Positions 12,626 to 24,243 of a DNA stretch of 64,000 nucleotides are shown here, one piece after another. Where the stretch lies: the NCBI RefSeq assembly GCF_004011695.2, contig NC_082406.1:2046001-2110000 (forward strand). Direction: 5' to 3'. Every line of letters begins with the position of its first letter. Positions within the stretch are counted from its first letter, which is position 1. The notes beneath the pieces are model-generated. The model was given only the letters and a program-made list of their open reading frames with translations, was not told the origin of the DNA and ran no database searches. Both the position numbers and the translations under genes were made by a program. This DNA is from Ascochyta rabiei. Lineage: Eukaryota; Ascomycota; Dothideomycetes; Pleosporales; Didymellaceae.

Positions 12626-13483
12626 ATGCGTGTCCAAATCCTCTCGCTCATCGCCGTGGCTTCGGCTGTCACTGCCCAATCTCCGGCCGCTGTCCCCGCT
12701 CCCGTAGTCGGCGGTAACCCCAAGGGCGCCTCTTATGTTGCTACTCTGCCCGAGCAGGAGAAGTACACTGTCCGTGGCTCCGTCGCTGCTGTGTCCGCCG
12801 AGGATGGCAACGGTGTCAAGTTCACCGTCTCCATCTCTGGTCTTCCTGCCGAAGGCGGTCCTTTCATGTACCACCTCCACGAGAAGCCTGTGCCCTCCGA
12901 CGGCAACTGCACTGGCACTGGTGCTCATCTCGACCCCTACAAGCGCGGCGAGCAGCCCATCTGCGACGCCAGCAAGCCCGAGACCTGCCAGACAGGTGAC
13001 TTGAGCGGCAAGTTCGGCAACATGACTGCACAGGAATGGTCGCAGGAGTAAGTCTCCGGTTCGAAATCGAGAGTGGCCGAGTCCTAACAACAGCACAGAT
13101 ATGTCGATCTCTACTCAGCTACCCGACCTGACATCAACTCGTACTTCGGCAACCTGTCGGTCGTTGTTCATCTGTCCAACAAGACTCGCATTGCCTGCGC
13201 CAACTTCACCCAGCTTTCGCCTGGCGAGGAGTCCTCCTACCCTGTTTCCAGCATTATCCTGAGCACTACTGTATCGTCTGGCTATGCTCAGCCCACCGAT
13301 AGTGGTCACTACAACAGCAGTGTCCCAAACACACCCACAGGCATCTCAGCACCTACTACCGGCGTCCCGATCGCACCCAGCTCAAGCCCTTCGTCCTCAC
13401 CCGAGTTCACTGGCGCAGCTTCCAAGCTCCCCAGCACTGCCGCTGGTGCCATGATTGTCCTTGTGGCTGCTCTGTTGCTCTGA
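12626..13483 (+). CDS. Cell-surface, GPI-anchored Cu-only superoxide dismutase
   Basis: Exons 12626-13047 and 13099-13483 (268 residues); donor GTAAGT, branch CCTAAC, acceptor CAG. Residues 1-18 form a signal peptide. The SOD fold shows the copper ligands H83 and H85 (FMYHLHEKP), H101 (GAHLDP) and H165 (VVVHLSN), the disulfide pair C95/C174 and the arginine before C174. The histidines that would hold zinc after H101 are absent, which matches the extracellular Cu-only SODs (Candida SOD4/5 type). A Ser/Pro/Thr-rich stalk and a hydrophobic C-terminus indicate GPI anchoring to membrane or wall. The likely role is removal of extracellular superoxide. An extra cysteine pair (C113, C121) sits in the zinc-loop region. 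The gene is convergent with CUS2. Confidence 0.88.
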
Positions 13484-13956
13484 GCGACGTGTCACACTGA
13501 CTAGGAGTATTGGACTGTGACACCTCTAGGAAAGGATGTCTCAGTCGAGGAGATTTGTGCATATTGGCGTTCCGGATGGTTGGCATCGATACCACTGAGC
13601 TGTGTGAGCTCTATTCTGCACGGCAGGCCTGATGTATAGGCATTTTCTTGTACATTGTCATTTTTTCGACGACGGTAATGGGTTGGAGTCGGTAATGTAG
13701 ACGAAAAGTAGATACCAAACTCGAGCGTAGCTTTCGACTGAATAGTGCTCAATCTCATGCATGTGCTGTACTTGACAAGTTCCATGTGAAAACTACAACA
13801 GTTGATCATCTTCGAAACGCCTGACGGCAGACCATTGCAGTCTCGATAGGCAGCAATAGGAGCTTTCTGGGTGCCACAGCTTACCAGAACTTCCCAAACA
13901 TGTACATTCCTATTTCACCTCATCTTTTCCCTATGCGTCCACCGCGAGCAAAACGC
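13484..13956. other. Convergent 3' region between SOD and CUS2
   Basis: No gene seen. It should hold both 3' UTRs and poly(A) sites. Confidence 0.5.
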
Positions 13957-15010
13957 CTACTGCTGCCTTGCAAGCCGATCGAGATTGCGCTCCTCCTCAT
14001 CACTATCCGGCTCCTCCCCTTTTGCGCTCTTCTTGAAGCGTGGCTTATCCTCCGCCAGCGTCACCTCGAGCTTGCGGCCTCCAAAGTGTCTCCCGTCGAT
14101 AGCGTCTTTGAACTTCTCTGCGCTCTCAAACTCCTTGAAGCGCACGGTGATGATGCCGTCCTTTTCCTTGTCGAAGAGCGTGACGTTTGTGACGTCGCCA
14201 AACGTCTCCGCTTCGTCGCGCATGTCTTCTTTGATCTCGAGTATGGCCGCATCGTCTTCGTCGAGCTCGGCAAGCGTGAATGCGTAGCGCAGGATGCACA
14301 CTTTTGCCCATTTGTTCTTCTTCGGCGCAAACGTTTCGGCGACTTCTTCTTCGTTGTCCGACCATTCTGCGAGTTTGCTGCGAGGGTGGTCAGCACGGTA
14401 CGCCCGCGTTTGAAATAGAGAGTAGAGGAAGATTGAGCTTACCGGTTCAGCTCAGCTCTGTTGCGCTCGGAAGCTTTCTTGTCCTTGCGTGTCAGCTTGG
14501 AAGCAATCTCGTCGCCGTCCTTGTGCTTCTTGTACGAGAAATCTGCTTCCTTGACTTTGATCTTGCCTTGCGACTGATCCTCGATGCGGAAGTAGTAGTC
14601 GTCCATCATCCTGATCGCGAGCTCGACTGAGTCCTTTTTGAAGTAGACAATAAGACAGTCGCCGTTGAAGTTGCCCTCTTCGTCTTTGTACATTTTGATA
14701 CGCTTGTTCCCATCTGCGCCCTGATCAATGATGCCGTACTTCTTAAACTCGTCCTCGATCTCTGTTTCGTTGGTGTCGCGGGGGAGGTTGCTGACATAGA
14801 TAGCCCGGTTTTCCTGAATCTTAGGTTTCTTGCTCGCCTGTGTGGATTTGTCAGTAGGTGTACTGGCTGGGGCTGGTGGGAGTGGCTTACATCAGGGGCT
14901 TGCACGTTCTTGCGCTTTTTGCTGGGAAGGTCAGTCTGCACGTTCACAGGCGTCTCTGAGGTGACAATGTCAGCCTCGGTCAGTGGGTTGTCGACGATCT
15001 CGTGTGTCAT
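13957..15010 (-). CDS. CUS2: CUS2/TAT-SF1 family U2 snRNP-associated RNA-binding protein
   Basis: Minus-strand exons 15010-14891, 14837-14443 and 14377-13957 (311 residues), close to yeast CUS2 in length. CUS2/TAT-SF1 helps fold U2 snRNA and load SF3 during prespliceosome formation. Two RRM domains are visible. The first starts at RAIYVSNLPRD after a Lys-rich N-terminus. The second is a UHM-like RRM with VCILRYAF as RNP2 and GIITVRFKEFESAEKFKDA as RNP1, ending near an acidic tail. Between them is a Lys-rich linker and a KLAEWSDNEEE segment. The start at 15010 gives MTHEIVDN; an in-frame ATG at 15037 would add nine residues. It diverges from the TLC-domain gene. Confidence 0.85.
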
Positions 15011-15929
15011 GGCTGCTGCGGTTCTCAGAGAAGTCAAGCCAGTTCAAAACGATCCAGACGGTGTATTGATCAAGCGACTGAGCAGATAATACAACAGGCT
15101 ACCGTAGAGAGGGCTGTCTCTGCTAACCACAAGACTCCGGCGCAGCACTGCTTGGTTCAGCCAAAGTAGGAATGACGGGTTGAGGCTCCAAAACAGATAG
15201 CGACTCGGCCAAGCTTCGCAACAGCGCTTCGCAGTGTTGTCGCAGTGTTGTTTGCTGTTGTGAAGACAGCTCCAAAGCTCGTTGCTATCCACAATGGCAG
15301 AAAAGTCAGGCGGTGAGCTAGGCGGCGGCACGCGTGACCGGCGGCGGTGATGTTTCTCTGGGGATCGATTAGATGGACGAGATCCTCTATCGTTGGTTTC
15401 AGGGTGTGGTGGCCTTCAGAAGTAGGAGTATGGTCAGGGCCGCTGTTTGAGATACCCGTCGTTAGTCTCTCGAAAGGGCTTGCCCTTGAATGCGGCCATC
15501 TCGAGGGCGCGGATGGACCTACACAGCGCTTGGCGAGATGTAGCGAGGACCTTGAATGTGCTCGTAACAGCAGCAAATCGCAACGTGGTGGCTTTGACGT
15601 TGTTGCAGCGTGATGGATAAAAGAACCTCGGTCCGGTGCGCGATGCAAGAGCTCCGTTCGCTTATAGTACAAAACGCACGCAGCCGGCTTGTAACCCTGG
15701 TTCCTGAGCTATGCACGGCCACGATCGCCCTGGACCCTTCTAACCCCGCCTGAGCACCATTTGTTTCACAGATCAGGCCCGGCTGCGGCATCGAACGTTT
15801 CCGAGAGGCATTTTGCTACTCACGAGGAAACCTTGCGACCGGTGAAGCTGGCCCCTTGAGTCGTGCAGGAATTTGTTAAATATGCGGCTACCGCCGCTGC
15901 TAGAGCCCGTGACTTAAGCTTACCCAACG
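15011..15929. other. Divergent promoter region, CUS2 / TLC-domain gene
   Basis: No gene is supported. Open frames on the minus strand (15044-15331, 15157-15672) have no domain, and overlap each other in different frames. Confidence 0.45.
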
Positions 15930-16956
15930 ATGTCTGCCTTCATATCTTCAACAATCAACGCCATGAGGGACCCGATCCCACCACCGCCGCTGCTGGTGCA
16001 GCTCAGCCAGCCTCTGGCTGATAAGCTGGGTCTGAAAACCATGCCTTACCATGTTCATGAAATGTTGCTGGGCTTTCTTGCGTATCACCTCATTCTCTAT
16101 GGGCTATCGCCGGCCATCTCTCGACTTGTATGCCCCAAGACGTACGCAAGCTTCAACAAACGCACACGATTGAATTGGAACATCCACTGGGTCTCTATGA
16201 TCCAAGCGCTGTTCATCAACGGTGCTGCTCTCTATGTGATCTTCACGGACCCGGAGAGGAAGGAGATGGACTGGAAAGGCAGACTCTGGGGTTACACGCC
16301 AGCTAGTGGGATGGTCCAGGGCTTCGCAGCCGGTTATTTCCTCTGGGATCTCCAAGTTTGCGTACAGCATTTTAGCATCTGTGGAGTGGGTGCTCTGGTT
16401 CACGCCATCGGTGCTCTGGCTATAACATGCATTGGCTTCGTACGTATCGAAAGCCGCTACGGCGAGAAGTGAGCTCACAACGACATAGAAACCGTTCGGA
16501 AACTACTACGGCCTGTCCTTCATTCTATACGAACTGTCCACGCCTTTCCTAAACGTACACTGGTTCTGTGACAAGCTGCGTCTCACCGGATCGAAGCTCC
16601 AGCTGTACAATGGCATCGCCCTCCTCTTTACCTTCTTTGCTTGCCGAGTTATGTGGGGAACCTACCAATCAGTCCTCATATACTCGGACATGTACAAGGC
16701 TTTGACAACGCCGACTTCGCAGCTCACGAGTCTGCTCCTGGACGATGATGTATGTGGACGAAATGCCAGCAGCAAGACATTCGGCGGACCAGTCAGCTGC
16801 GAGATTACTGAGCTACCCATCTGGCTGGTGACAATCTATCTCTTGGGAAACACTGCACTGAGTATCTTGAATGTTTACTGGTTCAGCCAAATGGTGAAGG
16901 CTGTTAGAAAGAGATTTGTACCAGCTGAAGAGGTGGAAGCTAAGAAGAGTCAATAG
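15930..16956 (+). CDS. TLC (TRAM/LAG1/CLN8) domain membrane protein
   Basis: Exons 15930-16439 and 16489-16956 (325 residues); donor GTACGT, acceptor TAG. Several hydrophobic helices span the protein. The motif NWNIHWVSMIQ after the second helix and the run FILYELSTPFLNVHWF match TLC proteins of the TMEM56/TLCD4 type. These sit in ER or related membranes and act in lipid handling; ceramide synthase activity is not implied, because the double-His motif of LAG1 is not evident. The tail is Lys/Glu-rich and ends KKSQ, which resembles a weak ER-retention signal. Substrate unknown. Confidence 0.8.
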
Positions 16957-17335
16957 GTGTAAGCCAAGTACAGGGCTTTGGTTCGGAAGTGTTAGAAGTA
17001 GCATGTTGTTAGCTCAATCTTTTCTACGACACACAGTTGTTTCGCTGACCAGCGCCACTTTCCATCTAATTTATCATATGAGGTTTAACTATTGCAACTA
17101 ATCAGTCATGTTTTCGTTTCAAGTACTTTTTCTGCATTGATTTGGAAGCCCTGTCTTTATAACTGTACAGATAAGATAGTACTTATCTTTTTGGTTTATT
17201 ACATGGAACAAGTACATCCTGAAAAGCAAAGCTGTTAGTTGCAATGTTTATACCATCTTGCATTGTTCAAATGAGCGAGAGCCGTTCTGTGCTTGATGAA
17301 CCAGCATTTGGAGCGCTTAGAACTTGGGTGTCTTC
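16957..17335. other. Convergent 3' region (AT-rich)
   Basis: No gene. Noticeably richer in A/T than the neighbours, as expected for paired 3' UTRs and polyadenylation signals. Confidence 0.45.
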
Positions 17336-18135
17336 TCAACGAATAATACCAAGCTCTTTAATACCTTCCTCTAACGGGATTTGATCGTCAACGCTCTTCA
17401 TGGGATACACCCACTTGACTATGCCCCGCCCGTCGATGGCGTATGCGCCCCCCGTCTGCCATCTGCAGCCCCCTTCTCCGACTTGTTGTCCCCATACGCC
17501 TTCTTTCTTGCCAAGCATGTACTGGCTGTAGCCATTCCTCGGATTAAGCAGATGGCCCCAATTTGACATACCCAGCCCCCACAAAGCGTATAGTTCCCGG
17601 CTCTCATCTACGATAATATCCAACATCCATGGTCCCCCTAGCTTCTTGAGCCATTCCTCGGTGGCAGCTTTTGTGCAGTGTGATACGATGACGAAGTGTA
17701 TTGAGGTGTGCCGATTCGCTAACGATCGCAGGTGAAGGAATAGCTTCTCCGTAACTAAACTCGATCAGTCTTACAGAGGATGGGATGCAGCATGCATTAC
17801 GCACAAGGACAGCCACAATATCTCAAGAACAATAGAATGCAAGGTCTCCCATCGACTGCAGGAAACCGGAGCTTCACGCCAGACTGGGCCCTGTCACCTG
17901 CTACTGGCACTGCCTGAATTGGATTCTGAGTTGGTGGGAGAGTAGTCCAGGATGCAAAGGCCTTGGGTGCACCCCATTTGACGTTGGCGAAGGGATTTGA
18001 CAGGCCCGCTCCTCCTTCTGAATCCTGAGCACCCTTTGCGCTCTTCGAATCATTCCCAGCAAACGGGTCCGGGATCTTGATACCGCCTAACCCGGCTTTC
18101 CGCAGTGCGATTTGTGTCGTGAGTTTGCTGAGCAT
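17336..18135 (-). CDS. AhpC/TSA-like (thioredoxin-fold) protein
   Basis: Exons 18135-17805 and 17754-17336 (249 residues). The donor GTGCGT at 17804 is needed to keep frame; the overlapping GTAATG four bases downstream breaks it. After splicing, the core reads RYCGCPFTEK, the FGCPFC-type active-site loop of the AhpC-TSA_2 family, with the first cysteine as the likely peroxidatic residue. The second Cys of a CxxC pair is Thr here. Downstream SIHFVIVSH, a PWMLDIIVDESRELYALWGLG block and QTGGAYAIDGRGIVKWV fit this family, which covers the PRXL2-like redox proteins. The role is probably thiol redox; the real substrate is unknown. Confidence 0.82.
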
Positions 18136-18728
18136 AGCGATGTGGGCGTGTTTGCTTCAAGCTCCAGACCAGGGTTGTATATGCTCTGGAGTACAGTTCG
18201 GCAGATTGGCTTGCTGGTACAGGTTTCGAAAAAGGCGGTGGAATCGAGACAACCGAATCCTGAGCTGGGGGGCTTGCTTTTGAGGCGTAGCAATGGGTCG
18301 TGCAGTGCGTTGAAACGGGGGCTGTCGCACGGACGCGACAGCTAAACGTCTAGAAACATTGAACCACGTTCTGACCGAGGTCGCGACGATTTGTATTGTG
18401 GATCATCACATTGTCTCGAGACTGCCATTGTTGATGTTTCTACCTTTCGCGGCTTCCAGAAAGACGCGCGGGGTTGCATGTGCAAACGCGCTAGCGACCT
18501 AGGAAGGCCCCGAGGGATGGCAGCGAAGCCTTCTTCACACATTTGGGTGTTAACCGTATTATACCAACAGAGGCCTGACATGCCGACTTGTTTATCATTA
18601 TCCTCATGATTATATTCAGACGGAAAGTGTCATCTTCACCTCGCGAATAGGGTATCCCAAAATTACAACTCATCCACCTGCCAGCTCATAAAGTCCCTCT
18701 TGTCGAGAGCTTTCGTCTCGAGCAAATC
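18136..18728. other. Intergenic
   Basis: No gene seen. It should contain the promoter of the AhpC-like gene and the 3' end of the methyltransferase-like gene, both on the minus strand. Confidence 0.45.
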
Positions 18729-20683
18729 TCACTTCTTGTAAGCAAACAAGCAGCGACATTCCAATACTGTCTTCCTCTTGAGACACTCTTGCATGATGAT
18801 ATCCTCTTCCCACCACCATTTCGGCTCTCCAGGAAGATCGTCGACGAATGTACCCCAGGTATCCTTCCATAGAGCTTGTCCGATCATCGTCGAGAGCTCC
18901 TTGTTAACATCGTTTGAGTTTTGATCGAATGCACATGGCAGTGTCAAACTCTGATCGTTTTCCGCACTTAGCTCGAAGCCTGCCTCCGCCAACCAACCTG
19001 GCACTAGCGAGCACGGCTTCGAACAACGGAAGAGCTTCTCCAGATTTACTGACAGTCTGTCCTCAATCCACATTCGCATCAAGGGACCAGCAGTTCGGCG
19101 CACGGGAGCTGCATCCATGATTCTAATTTCAAGCAGGCCGCCTGGGGCGAGTAGCTTGTAGCACTCGCGGAAAAGCTCCGGCAGCTTCGCGGAGGGTACC
19201 AAAGATGGCAGAGTCGATGCGCGTATATGCGAGAAGTAGTCTTCTGGGTATGGCAGGGGTACTGTTCCAAATTCGCGTACTGTCAGATAAGACACATTGC
19301 TAGGAAGGGAAAGAGTCCTTTGCGGCTTTGTGGTTAGGAAATGTACTGTTTGGTTTGGGTGCATTGCAGATGACTGGTAGACCTCAGCTGACATCATTGT
19401 TAGACGATACACAACAGCGTGGCTCGAGCACAACAGTCACTTACAGAGGTTACCATAAAGCTCCAGGACCTTGCCCGTGTCACACTGTGGTTTCGGAACG
19501 ATCCGAGCCTTGCCTAAGCTTTGCAGCTGGAAACCAGTCAACAGCCAGAGTTGTTGCTCCAGCAAGTCTTCTTCTGATTCTTGGTTCGCAGGCTCCTGCA
19601 GGGCTTCCTTGAGCCTGTCTAAGACAAGCTGTGGCCCTGCACTTTCTAGTCTCTGAATGAAACGCTGGAATCGCGTTCGCGCAAATGCGTGGTTCTGCGT
19701 AGTGGCGATCTTGGATGATCGGGGTGCGGACGGTTTGCGAAGGTCTCTGGGTACCATCATTGGTGAAAGACTGTCCCACTGGGCCATCGGTCCGCATGTA
19801 AGAAGCTTCGCGTCTATTCCCCCCGGCTTCACCACACTTGTGGTCGTGGCTCCTTGGGCACAAGGCTTTTGGCCCATTCGAGTCTCGATTTTTGGGACCA
19901 TTGTCTTCCTGCGGCCAGTCAGTCAACCAGCGGATCCAAGATGTGCTGAGGATACTGACCGTTTTTCTCTTCCAAGTACATCAGCTCTCGGCACTGTTGC
20001 CGGATCTTGTTGTTCAGGAGATCCGGTACTCGTTCGCCTATCGCTCGAAGCAAGGGTATACGGGTCATATCCATGCAGTTCGTCAACCCCGCTCGTAGCT
20101 TCTGTCTGGGGTGTGTTCACTTCCCAATGCTGGTCATCTAACAGCCGAGTCAGTTTAAGTGCTTGGTCCTTGTACACGAGATATCTCCCAACATACGTGA
20201 TGATACAGAAACGATGGAATGCGTGTAGCGAGATGACATGTCACCTTCGAGCTCTGGTACATCGCACTCCAACAGATCCATCGTGCCCCCTGATGGTAAT
20301 CTTGGAGACAGCGATTTTGAGAAGGTGTAGGCGGGCTGTGGGGCAGGGTCCTTTATTTGATATGGAAGCTCGAGCTCCCAATTTGGAATATCTCTTGTCA
20401 CCATTTCGTGAACAGGTCGAAGAGGTGGTGCATCGGATCTCTGCTGAGAACTCGAGTTTGGGCTTGTTACTGGCCGCGCTTTGAACGAGGAGCTCGAGGA
20501 GGCCTTTGCCTTGACTTTCTTCAGCCCAGAGGTCCACCACTTTTGCCTGTCTGTTGAGCTGGAGCTCGTTGATGTTACTGAGGTCCTAACGGAAGGCGTT
20601 CCAGACGATCGCTCTCGAGCTTTTCGTTCTTTGTGCTCTCCAACACTTTCCGCCTTCTGCCACGATAGATCGGCTGCGAACAT
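18729..20683 (-). CDS. Fungal SAM-methyltransferase-like protein with degenerate motif I
   Basis: Exons 20683-20197, 20137-19960, 19908-19445 and 19387-18729 (595 residues); all four join in frame with introns of 51-59 nt. The N-terminal 300 residues are Ser/Pro-rich and disordered. The C-terminal half has the Rossmann methyltransferase pattern: GKVLELYGNLSEVYQ where motif I (normally DxGxGxG) should be, then HFLTT, a PYPEDYFSHIRAST block near motif II, and ECYKLLAPGGLLEIRIMD, the usual motif III helix and strand (LxPGG). Near the end WGTFVDDLPGEPKWWWEEDI resembles the C-termini of fungal methyltransferase-like proteins. Because the glycine-rich SAM loop is missing, activity is doubtful. It diverges from AzgA. 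Confidence 0.72.
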
Positions 20684-22115
20684 CGTCAATGGTTGGCGAG
20701 AGCCGCGAAAAGGAACAGTCGCTAAGCTAGACTCCACCAGTTCCGGAGGAGAACGAGCGAAGAAGTACCATGAATTCTGGCGATCGCACGTCAGAGCACA
20801 AGTCCATAGCAAGACGTAAGCAGGGATATGGGCGAAGCTGTCGCAGCCATCACAGCGAATTGCGCAACGGGTCCTTTCACTACGCTAGGCAAGCTTAGAG
20901 ATCCCGCCTGTGGCGTGGTTTTATTGGCCCTATTGAGCAGAGGGACCAGAGTTATCAAGTTCAGATTAAGGAAGAGCCACCTTCTGCACATACGGTCGTA
21001 CCAGAACGCCAGCGCGCGGTCCCATTGTTGGACCGTGATAACTCTCGGGATCCTGACCATGTCATGGGGATACCCACACGTGGTAGGCGCGTGTTCGAAC
21101 ACTTGCACCGGCAAGGCGTCTGTCGGAAAGGGAACACGCCTATGTCGTACTGCAGGGACAGGTGGCTAGCTCATCTGCGCCGCAAACCACCATGTTCCAG
21201 GTCGTCAGGCATTCTCCCCTTCGCTTACAGATGGGCTGGGGATACAACATTAAGTGGTCGATAGAGAGGAGTTGTCGAGCTTCTCAAAGTTACTCAAGCA
21301 AGATGGGCAACTGTAGCGGGCGATCCCTCTTGGTGCGCTTTGCTGGATTTGTCTCTCGCGGTAAAATTCAAGGAACACACCACTCACGGTTGCAAAACAA
21401 TGCAGGGAGGAACAGACTGGTATTAAATGTGGGCTCCACGGTAAGGCCGGCGGACCGACCTAGCCCTGGCAGAAGACCTTTGAAGGTTTACCGAGCTGCT
21501 TGTTTCGCAGCAGATGCAGACGCGGAGCGAGGAACTGAAGTCGACAAGCTCCAGCTCTGATCTGCGTTGGATGTTCCTGGGACCAAGACTAGGGCGTTTG
21601 GACAAACCCTGACTCGGTTCGGCAAGCCACAAGAGTACAAGGCTATCTCACCAATCCCAGTTCGACTTTGAGCATCGAAGGTGTCTCCACTGCAACACAG
21701 CGCTACTCCACAATGAGCATCCCTTGTAAAACGTCCAAATGGGCGCCTCGCGCAGCGGCCGTGCTGTCATCTGGTAAATGACATCCGTCCAGCGCTACAA
21801 TTGTTGCTGTTGTCCGATGCGTGCGTGCTTGCAACTTCGCCCCACCTGCAGCTTTCATTGAGAGCCGACAGCCATTATAGCCTTGGACCATCTCAGGCAC
21901 AACTGTCTTGTCTGGATTGTTTCCCGTCTTCGAGTTGTCGCTTTTCTGCAGCTGTCGTCAGATCCTCCTATGATCTAATCTCCTTACTACCCTGCCAACG
22001 ACGTGTAATACGGGACTGTCGTAGGTCGATCAAGAATCGCCGTCTCGCCGTCTCTCGTTGCTCTACTTCGTGTTGAGCCTTTGGCTTCCGTTCTCTCCAG
22101 GATACCGTCTGCAAA
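20684..22115. other. Divergent promoter region, methyltransferase-like gene / AzgA
   Basis: No gene supported in 1.4 kb. Several open frames of 65-130 codons overlap on both strands with no domain. The final 150 bases before 22116 are pyrimidine-rich leader. Confidence 0.45.
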
Positions 22116-24243
22116 ATGGAGTTTCTTCGTACTCATTTCGAGAGGCTCAATACCTTTGTTGGGGCTTCAACTTTCGGACGAGTCTTTCGTCTCGAAGGCT
22201 GCGGACATGTAGGTATTGCTCCTACGCGCAAAACGTGTATCACTCATAAGTCATGCAGGAGAAAGAGATCAAGAACGCACGGCTTACCTCCGAGATCCGC
22301 GCCGGTTTGACGACGTTTTTTACTATGACATACGTCATATCTGTCAATGTGTGTTCCCATATTGATCCAAGACCAGAGCAATACTGACACTCAAAGGCCT
22401 CTATTCTGGCAGATTCGGGTGGTAATTGCATATGCAACGATGCTGCCGATCCACTTTGCATGAACAACGATGAGTATGCCGTCTGTGTCCAAGGTGAGTG
22501 TAATCAAAATTATTGATATTGTTTTTGCTCATCGTACGGAAGATCTTAACCGGTCGCTCATCACAGCAACTGCGGCTGTTGCAGGCTTCAGCTCTGTCTT
22601 GTTTGGCTTCCTTACCAACATGCCCGTCGCCCTCGCACCTGGTATGGGTTTGAATGCATACTTCGCATACCAAGTTGTTGGTTACCACGGTAGCGGCATT
22701 ATACCGTACAATCTCGCGCTCACCGCTGTCTTCATAGAAGGCTTCATCTTCGTCGGATTGTCGCTGATCGGCATGCGCCAGTGGCTGGTAAAAGCCATCC
22801 CGAACTCGTTGAAAATCGCTACGGCCTGTGGCATTGGACTTTTTCTTGCATTGATTGGTCTGAGCAATGACACTGGTATTGGTGCAATCAGCGGAGCGCA
22901 GGTTACCCCGCTGCAAATCGCGGGCTGTGCGGATAAGTACAAGGACGACCTTGGTATTTGTACAAGCCATAAGATGACCTCTCCTACCGTAAGTTTGCAG
23001 GGCACTGATCGAGACAAGATGTCTACTGATACACGTCTTCTAGTTTTGGATAGGACTCATGTGTGGAGGCGTTATCACCTCTTATCTGATGATGTACAAG
23101 GTCAAAAGTGCCATGATTGTTGGCATTTTGATCGTTTCTATAACCGCATGGCCGTAAGTACACAATCAGCTTGGAGATAGCTTGGAGCTTACACAAACAC
23201 AGTCGAGGCACTGAAGTGACCTTCTTCCCTTACAACAAAATCGGAGACGACCGATGGGATTATTTCAAGAAGGTCGCTTATTTCCATCCGATCAACCACA
23301 CTCTCAACACGCTGGACTGGGACATGTCACAGCATACCTCTCAGTTTGTGCTTGCTCTTTTCACATTTCTCTACGTCGATATTATCGACTGTACAGCTAC
23401 ATTGTACAGCATGGCTCGATTCTGCGGTGCAGTGGATTCAGACTCTGGCGACTTCCCTCGATCTACATTGGCTTACTGCACTGATGCATTCTGTATTTCT
23501 GTTGGCGCTCTTCTGGGTGTCTCACCGGTCACAGCTTACATTGAGTCTGGAGCGGGCATTGCAGAAGGTGGCAAGACCGGACTGACTGCAATTACCACCG
23601 GTCTCTGCTTCATTCTTTCAATGTTTTTTGCCCCTATCTTCGCATCAATTCCTCCTTGGGCAACAGGAAGTACACTCGTCATCGTAAGTCTTTTTAACAG
23701 TCATTTCAAGCGTATGGCTAATAGCGGCCTAGGTTGGATGCTTGATGATGCGGCAAGTCACAAACATTAATTGGCGATACATTGGAGATGCCATTCCTGC
23801 CTTCGTTACCCTCATGTTCATTCCTTTTAGTTACAGCGCAGCTTACGGCCTGATTGCTGGTCTGATGATGTATACAACGCTTAACGGCATGGCATACCTC
23901 ACCGAGCTGATATCTGGTGGCCGCATCATTCCCGATGATAGAGATGCTCGGGAATACTGGTCCAGTAAGCTCCTAACATCACTCGAGACAACCTTGACAC
24001 TGACCACCGTACTCAGTCCGACCACGTGGTAGAGACCCTTGGTTCGTAAGGGCTGGCCAGGGCATAGCAGATCGTCTCATTAGTGGACGCAAGAGTGACG
24101 GCTCGTCGGTCAGAAGTGGCACTCCCTCCTGGCACCACGAGAGGATCGGATCGAAGGGCTCGAACCGGGAGATGCACACGATGACCATCAAGCCAAACGA
24201 CCCAACGGATCCCAGGCTTGAGAAGGTCTTGCGTAAGCTCTGA
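22116..24243 (+). CDS. azgA: AzgA-type adenine/guanine/hypoxanthine permease
   Basis: Eight exons: 22116-22208, 22259-22348, 22397-22493, 22567-22988, 23044-23153, 23203-23683, 23733-23964 and 24017-24243 (583 residues; 591 if exon 4 starts at 22543). AzgA proteins are plasma-membrane H+ symporters for purines. Family signatures seen: EIRAGLTTFFTMTYVISVN in helix 1, LAPGMGLNAYFAY, ATACGIGLFLALIGL, VDIIDCTATLY, and the substrate-site block GVSPVTAYIESGAGIAEGGKTG. About twelve hydrophobic segments are present. The N-terminus FERLNTFVGASTFGRVFRLEG is typical. The charged C-terminal tail ends KVLRKL. Many short introns in this position pattern are usual for filamentous fungi. Confidence 0.9.

Noticed and set aside
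13871..14418. Plus-strand ORFs over CUS2
   Set aside because: Antisense shadows of the second RRM region.
15157..15672. Minus-strand ORF of 171 codons between CUS2 and the TLC gene
   Set aside because: No domain, overlapped by other open frames, in a divergent promoter region.
17604..17816. Alternative frame of 70 codons spanning the AhpC-like intron
   Set aside because: It uses the intron as coding and breaks the CGCPF active-site motif.
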